Positions 52,193 to 61,080 of a stretch of DNA of 64,000 nucleotides are shown here, piece by piece. How positions within the stretch are numbered: the stretch's first letter is position 1; the number at the start of each line of letters is the position of its first letter. The notes beneath the pieces were generated by a model. It saw only the letters and a program-made list of their open reading frames with translations, ran no database searches and had not been told where the DNA came from. Position numbers and translations under genes: made by a program. This DNA comes from Streptomyces sp. YS415. Its GTDB lineage: Bacteria; Actinomycetota; Actinomycetes; Streptomycetales; Streptomycetaceae. The stretch covers positions 62,001-126,000 of the forward strand of contig NZ_JAMJFL010000018.1 of NCBI RefSeq assembly GCF_023544665.1, read 5' to 3'.

Positions 52193-52242
52193 CCTCAATA
52201 CCCACGTTGTCTCGTTCTTGCATCTGCGATTGAATTCCGGGC

Positions 52243-52938
52243 ATGGCAGAGCAGCTGACGGGACTGGCCGGCGACCGGGCCCTCCTCGGGCGCACCAGCA
52301 CCGCCGAGCGGGTCGCCGACATCCTCAGGACCCGGATCGCCGAGGGGTACTTCCCGCCCGGCACCCGCCTGTCGGAGGACAGCATCGGCGGCGCCCTCGG
52401 CGTCTCCCGCAACACGCTGCGCGAGGCGTTCCGCCTGCTCACCCATGAACGGCTGCTGGTGCACGAGCTGAACCGGGGCGTCTTCGTCCGGGTCCTGACC
52501 GTCGAGGACGTCGAGGACATCTACCGCACCCGCGCCCTGGTCGAGTGCGCCGTCGTCCGCGGGCTCGGGGAACCGCCTTACGGCCTGGACGGCCTCGAGC
52601 AGGCCGTCGGGGAAGGGCAGCGGGCGGCACGCGAAGGTGACTGGAACGCGGTGGGTACGGCCAACATCCACTTCCACCGGGAGCTGGTGGCCCTGGCGGG
52701 CAGCCCCCGCACCGACGAGCTGATGCGCAGCGTCTTCGCCGAGCTGCGCCTCGCCTTCCACGTCGCGGACGACCCGCGGCGGCTGCACGAGCCCTACCTG
52801 GCCCGCAACCTGGAGATCCTCCAGGCCCTTCGGGACGGCGACCGGGACGAGGCCGAGCGGCTGCTCGCCGTCTATCTCGGCGACTCGCTCCGGCGGGTCG
52901 CGGAGGTCTACCGGCGCCGGGTGGGGGAGGACACCTGA
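52243..52938 (+). CDS. GntR family (FadR subfamily) regulator
   Basis: A 231-residue regulator. The winged helix spans about residues 18-82 (AERVADILRTRIAEGYFPPG, then LSEDSIGGALGVSRNTLREA), and the FCD ligand-binding domain follows (YRTRALVECAVVRGL; NIHFHRELVALAGSPRTDEL, with His residues that usually hold a metal). It is divergent from the 5-oxoproline operon and is the likely regulator through the palindrome at 52178-52192. ATG at 52243. A GCCGCGG/CCGCGGC hairpin follows the stop at 52944-52961. Confidence 0.9.
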   Translation: MAEQLTGLAGDRALLGRTSTAERVADILRTRIAEGYFPPGTRLSEDSIGGALGVSRNTLREAFRLLTHERLLVHELNRGVFVRVLTVEDVEDIYRTRALVECAVVRGLGEPPYGLDGLEQAVGEGQRAAREGDWNAVGTANIHFHRELVALAGSPRTDELMRSVFAELRLAFHVADDPRRLHEPYLARNLEILQALRDGDRDEAERLLAVYLGDSLRRVAEVYRRRVGEDT

Positions 52939-52943
52939 GGAGT

Positions 52944-52961
52944 GCCGCGGTCTGCCGCGGC
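52944..52961 (+). terminator. Small terminator after the GntR gene
   Basis: GCCGCGG (52944-52950) pairs with CCGCGGC (52955-52961) over a 4-base loop, six bases after the stop codon. It separates the GntR gene from the SMC operon. Confidence 0.55.
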
Positions 52962-53026
52962 GGTGCGAGGGGCGTCGTTCTGGGTCGTTTGGGTTGTTGT
53001 CAGACCCAGGACCTAGTCTGTGCACC

Positions 53027-54553
53027 GTGACTTCGCCTGCATCGACGGACAGCGTTCCGCCCCAGCTCAGCGCGGGGCCGCGCCCCGCGCCGGGCCCGGC
53101 CGCCGACGAAGGCCTGGCGCGGCGCCTGCGCGCGCTCGCCTGCACCGCCCCGCTGCACGACCTGGACGCGCGCAAGGCCAACCTGGCCGGCGAGTACTCG
53201 GTGTACGGCATGGCGGAGGTGGCGCTCGCCGCCATCGACCTGGTCACCCTGAACATGGACTTCGACACGGGCGCCGACCACGACCAGATAGTGGCCAGGC
53301 TCATCCCGCGCATCGCCGCCCAGGCCCCGCGCCGGCCCGTCGCCGAGCACGAGCGGGTGGCCCGCTGGGTGCTGGAGAACCTGATCAACGTCGGCAGCGT
53401 CGACCGCGGATTCCGTGCCGTGTACGGGACCTTCACCCCGGACGGCACCTATGTCCGCCGCGACTACGACTTCAAGCTGATCGAAGAGGTGCCGGGCCCC
53501 GGCGGCACGGTGTACCTGCGGACGACGGACGAGGCGGTCAACGTCCTCGTCGGCGCGCTGGACACCGATGTCACCAGCGCCCAGATCGCCGCCGAGGTCA
53601 AGCTGGAGGTGCTGATCAGCCGCGGCCGCCTCGCCGACGCCCAGCTGGCCGCCGAGCAGGCCCGGTACCGGACCGTGCAGTACTCCGAGACCCTGCGCCG
53701 GGCCCTGGACGCGACCCGGCGCAACGTCCGCGCGGTGGACTGGCTCCGGACGGTGCCGGACATGATCGCCGAGGCGCTGGACCACGTCGCCGACCGCTAC
53801 CGCCACGAGAACGCGATCCTCACCAACATCCGCAAGGCGCGGGACGAGTCCGAGGACCCCGAGCACAAGCGCCGGGCCGCCGAGCTCGTCGACATCGTCA
53901 AGGACTGCATCCGGCGGCACACCCAGCTGCAGTCCCGCCTGCTGGAGGCCGGGCCGCTGTTCCGCGCGGAGCAGGACCGGCAGGCCTTCGCGACGCCGAT
54001 GACCAGCTCGGGGATCGATCTGTACGGCCACCTCGTCGCGCCCGTGCTGCCGCTGCCCGTGGCACAGGCGGTCCGCGTCACCGACGCGTTCTTCGGACGC
54101 GGGACGGGCCTGCGGACACCGGTGTCGGTGCGGGTCGGGGACCTGGTGGACATACTGCTGACTCCTCCGGTGGAGCGGGAGCACCTCGGCGCCGAGATGC
54201 CGGAGCCGGATCTCATCGCCACCCCGGACGACAGCCGGTTCAGCGAGGAGCAGCTCACCGCGGCGACGGAACTGCTGGACCTGCCGGCCGACGCGCCACG
54301 GCGCCTTTCGGGGCTGCTGGCCGAGGCGCGGCGAGCCGACCCCGAACTGCCCTACCTGGTGGCCCTGCTCGCCGTGCACGCGGCCAGCCCGGCGGTCGGG
54401 ACCGCCTACCGGCAGGGCGAGCAGAAGCTGCTGTTCGCCGTGGACGACGGCACCGAGCTGGACGACCCGGAGTTCGGCGGGGCCGATCTGATCGTCGGCA
54501 CCGCCCTGCTGGACGCGGCGGGAATGGCCGCGGACCGGACGGAAGCAGCATGA
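53027..54553 (+). CDS. Kleisin-like subunit (MukF/MksF/JetA-like) of an SMC operon
   Basis: A 508-residue, mainly helical protein with no signal or membrane segment. After a Pro/Ala-rich leader comes a winged-helix-like region (about 30-150; EHERVARWVLENLINVGSVD). The stretch RTTDEAVNVLVGALDTDVTS to LADAQLAAEQARYRTVQYSE then resembles the dimerisation and helical core of MukF/JetA-type kleisins. A coiled segment follows, and the C-terminal 150 residues contain a second possible winged helix (DSRFSEEQLTAATELLDLPA). Assignment rests on this layout and on the next two genes; sequence similarity is weak by eye. GTG 53027 is close behind TAGTCT (53014-53019), so the mRNA may be leaderless. Confidence 0.65.
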   Translation: MTSPASTDSVPPQLSAGPRPAPGPAADEGLARRLRALACTAPLHDLDARKANLAGEYSVYGMAEVALAAIDLVTLNMDFDTGADHDQIVARLIPRIAAQAPRRPVAEHERVARWVLENLINVGSVDRGFRAVYGTFTPDGTYVRRDYDFKLIEEVPGPGGTVYLRTTDEAVNVLVGALDTDVTSAQIAAEVKLEVLISRGRLADAQLAAEQARYRTVQYSETLRRALDATRRNVRAVDWLRTVPDMIAEALDHVADRYRHENAILTNIRKARDESEDPEHKRRAAELVDIVKDCIRRHTQLQSRLLEAGPLFRAEQDRQAFATPMTSSGIDLYGHLVAPVLPLPVAQAVRVTDAFFGRGTGLRTPVSVRVGDLVDILLTPPVEREHLGAEMPEPDLIATPDDSRFSEEQLTAATELLDLPADAPRRLSGLLAEARRADPELPYLVALLAVHAASPAVGTAYRQGEQKLLFAVDDGTELDDPEFGGADLIVGTALLDAAGMAADRTEAA

Positions 54554-54584
54554 ACCGAGTGACAGCACAGCAAGGAGCCCAACC

Positions 54585-55475
54585 GTGAGCGAGCACGTCG
54601 AGTGGAGCGAGCCGGAGGCCGCCGCCCTCTCCGCGAGTGCCGCCGTCACGCCCGCGGACGCCGCCGACGCGGCCCGGCTGGTCGCCTTCGGGCTCCAGCC
54701 GAAGCTGCAGCCCGCGCGGGACCAGGAGTACACCGAGCTGCTGCGGCGCTACCGCGAGGACCCGCCGTTCGCGCGGCTCGCGGACGCCGTGGCCGCCGGC
54801 CTCGGGCTGGTGGTGCTGGAGGTGTCCCCGCGCGCGGGGATGGCGGTGACCGCCGCCGAGGACTCGGTGTTCGCCGTGCGCATGGGCGACTACGCCCGGC
54901 GGACCTCCGCCGACTCCGGCGACCGCTTCCTGCACGGGCTCGCCCACCTCGCCGTCGCCGCCCTGGCGTTCCCGCGGCCCGAGGACCTCGCCGACGACGG
55001 CTACATCGGGCGCGTCTCCGTCAACGGCGTCGACGCCTTCGTACGGCAGGCCTGCCGGCGCCTGGAGGAGCGGGCCGAGGAGCAGGGCGAGAACACCGAC
55101 CCGGCCAGCGACGCGCCCGGTCTGGAGGCCGCCTGGCGGATCTGGGCCAGACGCACCGCCACCGGCGCCACCAAGGACGCCCGCAGACTCGCCGGGTCCA
55201 CCACCGGCATCGTCGGCAAGGCCGTCGCCTTCCTCACCGACTCCGGATTCCTCCAGCGCACCGGCGACGACAACGGCGGTACGTACCGCACGACCGCCCG
55301 CTACCAGCTCCAGGTGCGCGACATGGCGGGCAGCGCCGCCATGGCCGAGCTGCTGGAACTGGGCGTCGTCCCGGTCACCGACGGCACGGCGACCCTGCTG
55401 CCGCCCGAGGAGGGCGACGACCTGGAGCTGGTGGCCGACGCCGGACTGCCGTTCCACGCGCCCGCCCACTCCTGA
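54585..55475 (+). CDS. KITE-like subunit (MukE/MksE/JetB-like) of an SMC operon
   Basis: A 296-residue soluble protein. The first 100 residues contain YTELLRRYREDPPFARLADA and a short beta-hairpin (LGLVVLEVSPRAGMAVTAAE) typical of winged helices. A second winged-helix-like part near residues 200-260 includes KAVAFLTDSGFLQRTGDDNG and YRTTARYQLQVRDM. Tandem winged helices between kleisin and SMC genes are the hallmark of MukE/JetB (KITE) subunits. The ATG/GTG choice is GTG 54585 after AAGGAGCCCAACC. Gaps of 31 and 37 bases to its neighbours indicate one operon. Family placement is inferred. Confidence 0.68.
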   Translation: MSEHVEWSEPEAAALSASAAVTPADAADAARLVAFGLQPKLQPARDQEYTELLRRYREDPPFARLADAVAAGLGLVVLEVSPRAGMAVTAAEDSVFAVRMGDYARRTSADSGDRFLHGLAHLAVAALAFPRPEDLADDGYIGRVSVNGVDAFVRQACRRLEERAEEQGENTDPASDAPGLEAAWRIWARRTATGATKDARRLAGSTTGIVGKAVAFLTDSGFLQRTGDDNGGTYRTTARYQLQVRDMAGSAAMAELLELGVVPVTDGTATLLPPEEGDDLELVADAGLPFHAPAHS

Positions 55476-55512
55476 ACTTCCCCGCCCTGCCGAAGACTTA
55501 CGAGAGTCCGCC

Positions 55513-58500
55513 ATGTACGAGCTGTCCCGCATCCGCCTCTACTCCATCGGTCCCGCCGGTGCGCGCTACGCCGACACCGTGCTGGACCTGCGGGGCGTGG
55601 GCGAGCCCGTGCCCGACCCCGCGCCCGCGCAGGCGGAGTTCTTCGCGGAGGAGCCCGTCGGCCCGCCGCGCCGGCCCGCGCCCGCCGGCGTGCTGTTCCT
55701 GGAGAACGGCGGCGGCAAGTCGGTGCTGCTCAAGCTGATCTTCTCGGTGATGCTGCCGGGCCACCGCAACACCCTCGGCGGCGCCAGCTCCGGTGTGCTG
55801 CGCAAGTTCCTGCTCGCCGACGACTGCGGACACGTCGCCCTGGAATGGCAGCACACGCTGACCGGCGAGTGCGTGGTGGTCGGCAAGGTGAGCGAGTGGC
55901 GCGGGCGGCAGGTCTCCAACGACCCGCGGAAGTTCGCCGAGGCCTGGTACTCCTTCCGGCCCGGGCCCGGGCTCGCGCTGGACAACCTGCCGGTCGCCGA
56001 GTCCACCGCCGTACGCCCGTCCGCCGAGGGTGTCTCCGGAGCGCGGGGCCGGCGCCGCACCATGAAGGGCTTCCGGGACGCCCTCACCGAGGCGGGCAAG
56101 GCGTACCCGCATCTGGAGGTGCACTGGGAGGAGATCCACGACCGGTGGATCGAGCACCTCGGCGACCTCGGTCTGGACCCCGAACTCTTCCGCTACCAGC
56201 GGGAGATGAACGCCGACGAGGGCGAGGCCGCCGGCCTGTTCGCGGTGAAGAAGGACTCCGACTTCACCGACCTGCTGCTGCGCGCGGTGACCGACACCCG
56301 GGACACCGACGGGCTCGCCGACCTGGTCAGCGGGTTCGGCAACAAGCTCGGGCGGCGCGCCGAGCTGATCGCCGAGCGGGACTTCACCGCCGGGTCCGTC
56401 GATCTGCTCGGGCGGATCGTGGAGGCGGCCGAGGCGCGCTCCCGCGCGCGGGACATCCACACCGGGGCCGAGCGGCGGACCCGGACCCTGGCACGGCGGC
56501 TGTCCGCGCGCGGGGCCCAGGAGCGGGTGCGGGCGGCCGACCTCGCCCAGCGGGTCACCGCCGCCGCGTACGCCGTCACCCATGCCGAGGCGGGGCGGGA
56601 GCGCAGCGCCTCGATCGCCGCCGAACTCGCCTACCGGCACGCCTCGCTGGCCCTCGCCGCCGCCGAGAAGTCCGCGGCCGCGCAGAAGCGCGAGCTCGCC
56701 GAGGCCCGCACCCTGCACTCCGCCTGGCAGGCCGCCGAGGCCGTGCTGCGGCACCGCGCCGCCGCCGACCGGGTCGCGCGCGTGGCTGCCGCGATCCAGG
56801 AGGCCGAGCGGGACGCCGCCCCCGCCCTCGCCGCCCGCGCGAAGGCGGCCGTCGATCTCGTACGGGCCCTGCACGCGGCCGCGGAGAGCGCCGAGTCCCT
56901 CGCCAACGAGGGGGAGGAGCGGTCCGCCGCGCTCCAGGAGGTCGGGGAGGCCGCCCACCGGGACGCCACCTCCGCCGCCACCGAGGCCCAGCGCGCCCGC
57001 AGCGAGATCGGCCACCTCAAGCAGCGCCTGTCCGAGGTCGAGCAGGAGACCGCCGAGGCCGTGCGCGCCGGCTGGCTCGACGACAGCGCCCCCGACGCCG
57101 ACCCGGCCCGCGCGGCCCTGGCCGCGAGCGACGCCGAGAAGAGCGCGGTCGCCGCCTGGGACTCCGCGCGGGATGCCTCCCGGCGGGCGGCGGAGCACGC
57201 GCGCGAGGCGGCCGCCACGGAATCCCGCGCCGAACTGACCGCCGCCCGCGCGGCCGACGCGGCGACGGCCGCCCAGCGGTCCTACGAGGCGGAGCAGCGG
57301 CTCGCGCAGGCCCTGGCGGCCGAGGAGCGGCTGGCCGAGCTCCTGAGCCTGCCGGGCCCCCTCGGCGAGGCGCGGGCGGGCGTGCCCGGCCCCCGGGCCG
57401 GGAGGGACGCCGTGTCCGGCGGGACGCCCGCAGCGGCGGTCGGCGGCAACGGCCCGCATGCCGCCGCCGGCGCCACCCCGCGCGCCCGGACGGCCGCCAC
57501 CGGCGCCGGACAGCCCGTCGGCCCCGACGGCACGCTCACACCCGAGGAGCTCGACCGCTTCGCCGACGAACTGCGGGAACTCCTCGACGACGCCGTCTCC
57601 TCCGCCGAACGGCACCTCTTCGAGCTGCGGACGGCCGCGGCCGACGACTCCCGCATCCTCGGCGCCCTCGGCGACGGCGGGCTGCTGCCGCCGGGCCCCG
57701 ACGTGCTGGCCACCGTGGAGTACCTAGGTGAGCACGGCATCCCCGCCCTGCCCGGCTGGCGCTACCTCGCCCAGGCCGTCGACCCCGCCGACCACGCGCG
57801 CGTGCTGGCGGCCCGGCCCGAGCTGGTCGACGGCGTCATCATCACCGACCCCGCCACGCACGCGCGTGCCCGCGAGGTGCTGGGCGAAGCGGCCCTGCTG
57901 CCGCGGTCCGCGGTGGCCGTCGGCACCGCCGCCGCCCTCCTCGCCCCCACTCCGGGCACCGACGCGCACCCCGGCGACGTCTTCCTCGTACCGCCGAACC
58001 CGGCCATGCACGACGAGCACGCCGCCGACGAGGAGCGGCAGGCGCTGCGCGCGCGGGCGGCCGAGCGGGACGAGGAGATCCGCGCCCTCGCCGCCCGGCT
58101 CGGCAAGGACCGGGAGCTCGCCGCGCGGCTCGCCTCCTGGCGCACCGGCTGCCCGGCCGGACGGCTCGTCGAGCTGGCCGAGGCCGCGCGGCAGACGCGC
58201 GCGTTCGCCGAGGAGTCCGAGGCCGAACTCGCCGAGGCGCGGGCCGTGCGAGCGGAGGCCGACGAGGCCGCCGCGGAGGCCGCCCAGGTCCGCGACGAGC
58301 GGCAGGAGGCCGCGCAGAAGGCCCGGCGCGCCGCCGATGCCCTCGCCGGACTCGCCTTCCGGCTGCGCGAGCGGGCCGGCTGGCAGGCCAAGCTGCGTGA
58401 ACTCGCCGACGAGGCCGCCGAGTCGGAGTCCCGCGCCCAGGCCTGCCTGGAGCGCGCCCGCGCCGCCGACGAGGACCGGCGGGCCGCCCAGCGCGCCGCC

Positions 58501-60261
58501 GACGACGCCCGCCGCACCGCGCGGGCCCTGCGCGCCGAGCGTGCCGAGATCGCGGGCGCCCCCGACGACGTACCGGAGACCGGCGCCGAGGCGCCCGAGG
58601 CGTCGCTGCCCGCCCTGCGCGAGGCCTACCGGGCCGCCTCGCAGGTGTACGAGAAGGTCGGCGTCGGCGCCGATCTGCGGGCCGAGCAGGCGCGTGCGGA
58701 GAGCGACGAGAGCGCGGCGCGCGCGGACCTGGACCGGCTGAGCAACAAGGTCCGCACCCGCGCGGAGCAGTTGCTGCAGTCCCCCGACGGCTCCGACGGG
58801 CCGTCCCGGCAGGCGGCCGTCGCCCGCGCGGACGAACTGGTGCAGCTCCTGGAGACCCGGATGTCGACGGCGAGCGAGCAGCTCGGGCGGCTGCGCGGCG
58901 AGGCCGAGCGGCATGCGCCCGAGGACGGCGAGGCGCACGCCGAGCTGTCCGAGGAGCTCCAGCCGCGCGATGCCGAGCACGCCCAGGCGCTGCTGCGCAC
59001 GGCGACCGCCGAACTGGCCTCGCGCGCCGAGGCGTTGGGGCAGGCCCGGGAGGCGCACGCCGAGCTGCTGGAGGCCCACCGCGCCGCCGAGGACGCCGCC
59101 GGCGGCTTCGACGAGCTGGCCGCGATGCTCCGCGATCTGCTGCGCGAGCACGCCCCGGAGGTGGATCAGGAGGAGAGCGAGCCCTATCCGGGCAGCCCGG
59201 ACGAGGCCCGGCAGTCCGCCGCCGAGGCCCGCCGGTCGCTGCGCGGCTGCGCCGCCGACCTGTCCGCCGCCGAGGCGGCCGTCCGTGAGGCGAGCGATGT
59301 GCTCGTGCGGCACGCCAACTCCACCCGGTACGAGCAGGTACGCACCCCCGCGCGGCAGCAGATCCGGGAGCTGCCCGCCGCCGCGCTGCCCGAGCACGCC
59401 CAGAAGTGGGCGGACGCCTTCGCGCCCCGGCTGCGGGTCCTCACCGACGAACTGGCGCAGCTGGAGCGCAACCGCGACTCGATCGTGGACCGGCTGCGAG
59501 GGCTGGTGGAGTCGGCGCTCGCCACGCTCCGGTCCGCGCAGCGGCTGTCCCGGCTGCCCGAGGGCCTCGGCGAGTGGTCGGGGCAGGAGTTCCTGCGGAT
59601 CCGGTTCGAGGAACCCGACCAGGCCACGCTCACCGAGCGGCTCGGCGAGGTCATCGACGAGGCCACGCGCGCGGCGGTGAAGAAGAACTCCGATCTGCGG
59701 CGGGACGGAATGTCCCTGCTGCTGCGCGGAGTCGGCGCCGCCCTCCAGCCCAAGGGGGTCGCCGTCGAGATCCTCAAGCCGGACGCGGTGCTGCGTGCGG
59801 AGCGCGTGCCCGTCGGGCAGATGGGCGACGTGTTCTCCGGTGGGCAGCTGCTCACCGCGGCCATCGCGCTGTACTGCACGATGGCGGCCCTGCGCTCGAA
59901 CGACCGGGGCCGGGACAAGCACCGCCACGCCGGCACGCTGTTCCTGGACAACCCCATCGGCCGTGCCAACGCGACCTACCTGCTGGAGCTGCAGCGGGCC
60001 GTCTCCGACGCCCTCGGTGTCCAGCTGCTGTACACCACCGGCCTGTTCGACACCACCGCGCTCGCCGAGTTCCCGCTGGTCATCCGGCTGCGCAACGACG
60101 CCGACCTCAGGGCGGGGCTGAAGTACATCAGCGTCGAGGAACATCTCCGCCCAGGACTGCCGCAGCAGTCCGAGGGGGAGGACGCGGTGCACAGCGAGAT
60201 CACGGCGACCCGGATGTACCGACGGCCCGCGGCTGACGATCAGCCGGTGGTGCGGCCGTGA
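55513..60261 (+). CDS. Giant SMC-like ATPase (MukB/JetC-like) with Asn in Walker B
   Basis: A 1582-residue SMC-type protein. The N-terminal head has a P-loop FLENGGGKSVLLKL (Lys69, Ser70; the usual first Gly is Leu63). Long Ala/Glu/Arg-rich coiled coils run from about 300 to 1430, interrupted by a disordered Gly/Ala/Pro linker (about 620-670) and a globular hinge (about 710-830; YLGEHGIPALPGWRYLAQAV). The C-terminal head has the ABC signature FSGGQ (1441-1445) and Walker B GTLFLDNPIG, where Asn1480 replaces the catalytic Glu. This is the motor of a condensin- or Wadjet-like complex with the two preceding proteins. ATG 55513. A strong hairpin follows the stop. Confidence 0.82.
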   Translation: MYELSRIRLYSIGPAGARYADTVLDLRGVGEPVPDPAPAQAEFFAEEPVGPPRRPAPAGVLFLENGGGKSVLLKLIFSVMLPGHRNTLGGASSGVLRKFLLADDCGHVALEWQHTLTGECVVVGKVSEWRGRQVSNDPRKFAEAWYSFRPGPGLALDNLPVAESTAVRPSAEGVSGARGRRRTMKGFRDALTEAGKAYPHLEVHWEEIHDRWIEHLGDLGLDPELFRYQREMNADEGEAAGLFAVKKDSDFTDLLLRAVTDTRDTDGLADLVSGFGNKLGRRAELIAERDFTAGSVDLLGRIVEAAEARSRARDIHTGAERRTRTLARRLSARGAQERVRAADLAQRVTAAAYAVTHAEAGRERSASIAAELAYRHASLALAAAEKSAAAQKRELAEARTLHSAWQAAEAVLRHRAAADRVARVAAAIQEAERDAAPALAARAKAAVDLVRALHAAAESAESLANEGEERSAALQEVGEAAHRDATSAATEAQRARSEIGHLKQRLSEVEQETAEAVRAGWLDDSAPDADPARAALAASDAEKSAVAAWDSARDASRRAAEHAREAAATESRAELTAARAADAATAAQRSYEAEQRLAQALAAEERLAELLSLPGPLGEARAGVPGPRAGRDAVSGGTPAAAVGGNGPHAAAGATPRARTAATGAGQPVGPDGTLTPEELDRFADELRELLDDAVSSAERHLFELRTAAADDSRILGALGDGGLLPPGPDVLATVEYLGEHGIPALPGWRYLAQAVDPADHARVLAARPELVDGVIITDPATHARAREVLGEAALLPRSAVAVGTAAALLAPTPGTDAHPGDVFLVPPNPAMHDEHAADEERQALRARAAERDEEIRALAARLGKDRELAARLASWRTGCPAGRLVELAEAARQTRAFAEESEAELAEARAVRAEADEAAAEAAQVRDERQEAAQKARRAADALAGLAFRLRERAGWQAKLRELADEAAESESRAQACLERARAADEDRRAAQRAADDARRTARALRAERAEIAGAPDDVPETGAEAPEASLPALREAYRAASQVYEKVGVGADLRAEQARAESDESAARADLDRLSNKVRTRAEQLLQSPDGSDGPSRQAAVARADELVQLLETRMSTASEQLGRLRGEAERHAPEDGEAHAELSEELQPRDAEHAQALLRTATAELASRAEALGQAREAHAELLEAHRAAEDAAGGFDELAAMLRDLLREHAPEVDQEESEPYPGSPDEARQSAAEARRSLRGCAADLSAAEAAVREASDVLVRHANSTRYEQVRTPARQQIRELPAAALPEHAQKWADAFAPRLRVLTDELAQLERNRDSIVDRLRGLVESALATLRSAQRLSRLPEGLGEWSGQEFLRIRFEEPDQATLTERLGEVIDEATRAAVKKNSDLRRDGMSLLLRGVGAALQPKGVAVEILKPDAVLRAERVPVGQMGDVFSGGQLLTAAIALYCTMAALRSNDRGRDKHRHAGTLFLDNPIGRANATYLLELQRAVSDALGVQLLYTTGLFDTTALAEFPLVIRLRNDADLRAGLKYISVEEHLRPGLPQQSEGEDAVHSEITATRMYRRPAADDQPVVRP

Positions 60262-60265
60262 CGGT

Positions 60266-60292
60266 CGCGGGGGCGTCGTGATCGCCCCCGCG
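60266..60292 (+). terminator. Terminator of the SMC operon
   Basis: CGCGGGGGCG (60266-60275) pairs perfectly with CGCCCCCGCG (60283-60292) over a 7-base loop, four bases after the SMC stop. It closes the three-gene unit, so no fourth gene belongs to it on this strand. Confidence 0.88.
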
Positions 60293-60468
60293 CGCCGGTG
60301 CAGGTCCGTGTGGCACACCCGGCGACCCGCTCGGTCGGCCCGCTGAACTCGGCCGCATCGGCCCGGCCGTAGGCGCTGTGCGGCCCCGAAGCAGTCCGGT
60401 CCTCCGTAGGGGCCGAGCAGTACATCCAGAAGGGTCGTGAGGTACCGGCACCGGTGTTGCTCCCGGCG

Positions 60469-61077
60469 TCAGGAGTGCGACAGCTGCCCCGCGCCGCGCC
60501 GCCCGTGTATCCGCCCCTGGCCCCGCTCGGTAGACCGGGCCTGGCGCCGTGCCTTGCGCCGCTCCCGCCGCAGCTGCCGTGCGGTGCTGGCCGGCGTCGA
60601 CACCACGCCGTGGCGCTGGTTCCACACCTGACGGGTCACCCAGACGTCCAGCGCGGCCCAGGTCGCGACCACCGTGCTGGCCACGCTGCTGAGCACCATC
60701 GGGAACGCCAGCCACGAGCCGGCCAGCGTGCACAGGAAGGCCACCACCGCCTGCATCAGCGTCACGGCGATGATCAGCACCGCCCGCACCGCCGCCGTAC
60801 GCACCGGGTCGGGCAGCCGACGGCGTCGCGCCGGTTCCTCGACCCACAGCGGGCGATACAGCGCCTCCGCGAGCGCCTCGTCGCGCTCCTCCTGCTCCGC
60901 CCGCTCCCGGGAGCGGGCGGCCCGCGGTGGCGGCACCGCCTTGACCTCCGGGCCCGCCGGAATCTCCCTCCGAGCCGCCGGAATGTCGAGATCCGGCGCT
61001 TCAGGACCCTCCCGTACCGTCAGGCGCGTCGCCGCACCGCCGTCCTCAGGCGCCTCGCGCCGCTGAGCCGTGCCCAT
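60469..61077 (-). CDS. Two-TM membrane protein of unknown function
   Basis: A 202-residue protein: an acidic/basic cytoplasmic N-terminal half (RSRERAEQEERDEALAEALY), two adjacent membrane segments (about 111-130, AVLIIAVTLMQAVVAFLCTL, and 135-155, FPMVLSSVASTVVATWAAL), and a very basic C-tail (RQLRRERRKARRQARSTERG) that could contact nucleic acid or membrane lipids. No known domain. ATG 61077 or GTG 61080, with GGGGAG upstream. It is convergent with the SMC operon and divergent from the sensor kinase gene; there is no evidence it is part of either system. Confidence 0.75.
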   Translation of the reverse strand: MGTAQRREAPEDGGAATRLTVREGPEAPDLDIPAARREIPAGPEVKAVPPPRAARSRERAEQEERDEALAEALYRPLWVEEPARRRRLPDPVRTAAVRAVLIIAVTLMQAVVAFLCTLAGSWLAFPMVLSSVASTVVATWAALDVWVTRQVWNQRHGVVSTPASTARQLRRERRKARRQARSTERGQGRIHGRRGAGQLSHS

Positions 61078-61080
61078 CAC

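Noticed and set aside
60469..61077. JetD/topoisomerase-like nuclease completing a Wadjet system
   Set aside because: The gene encodes a two-TM protein with no Toprim-like acidic motifs and is on the opposite strand.
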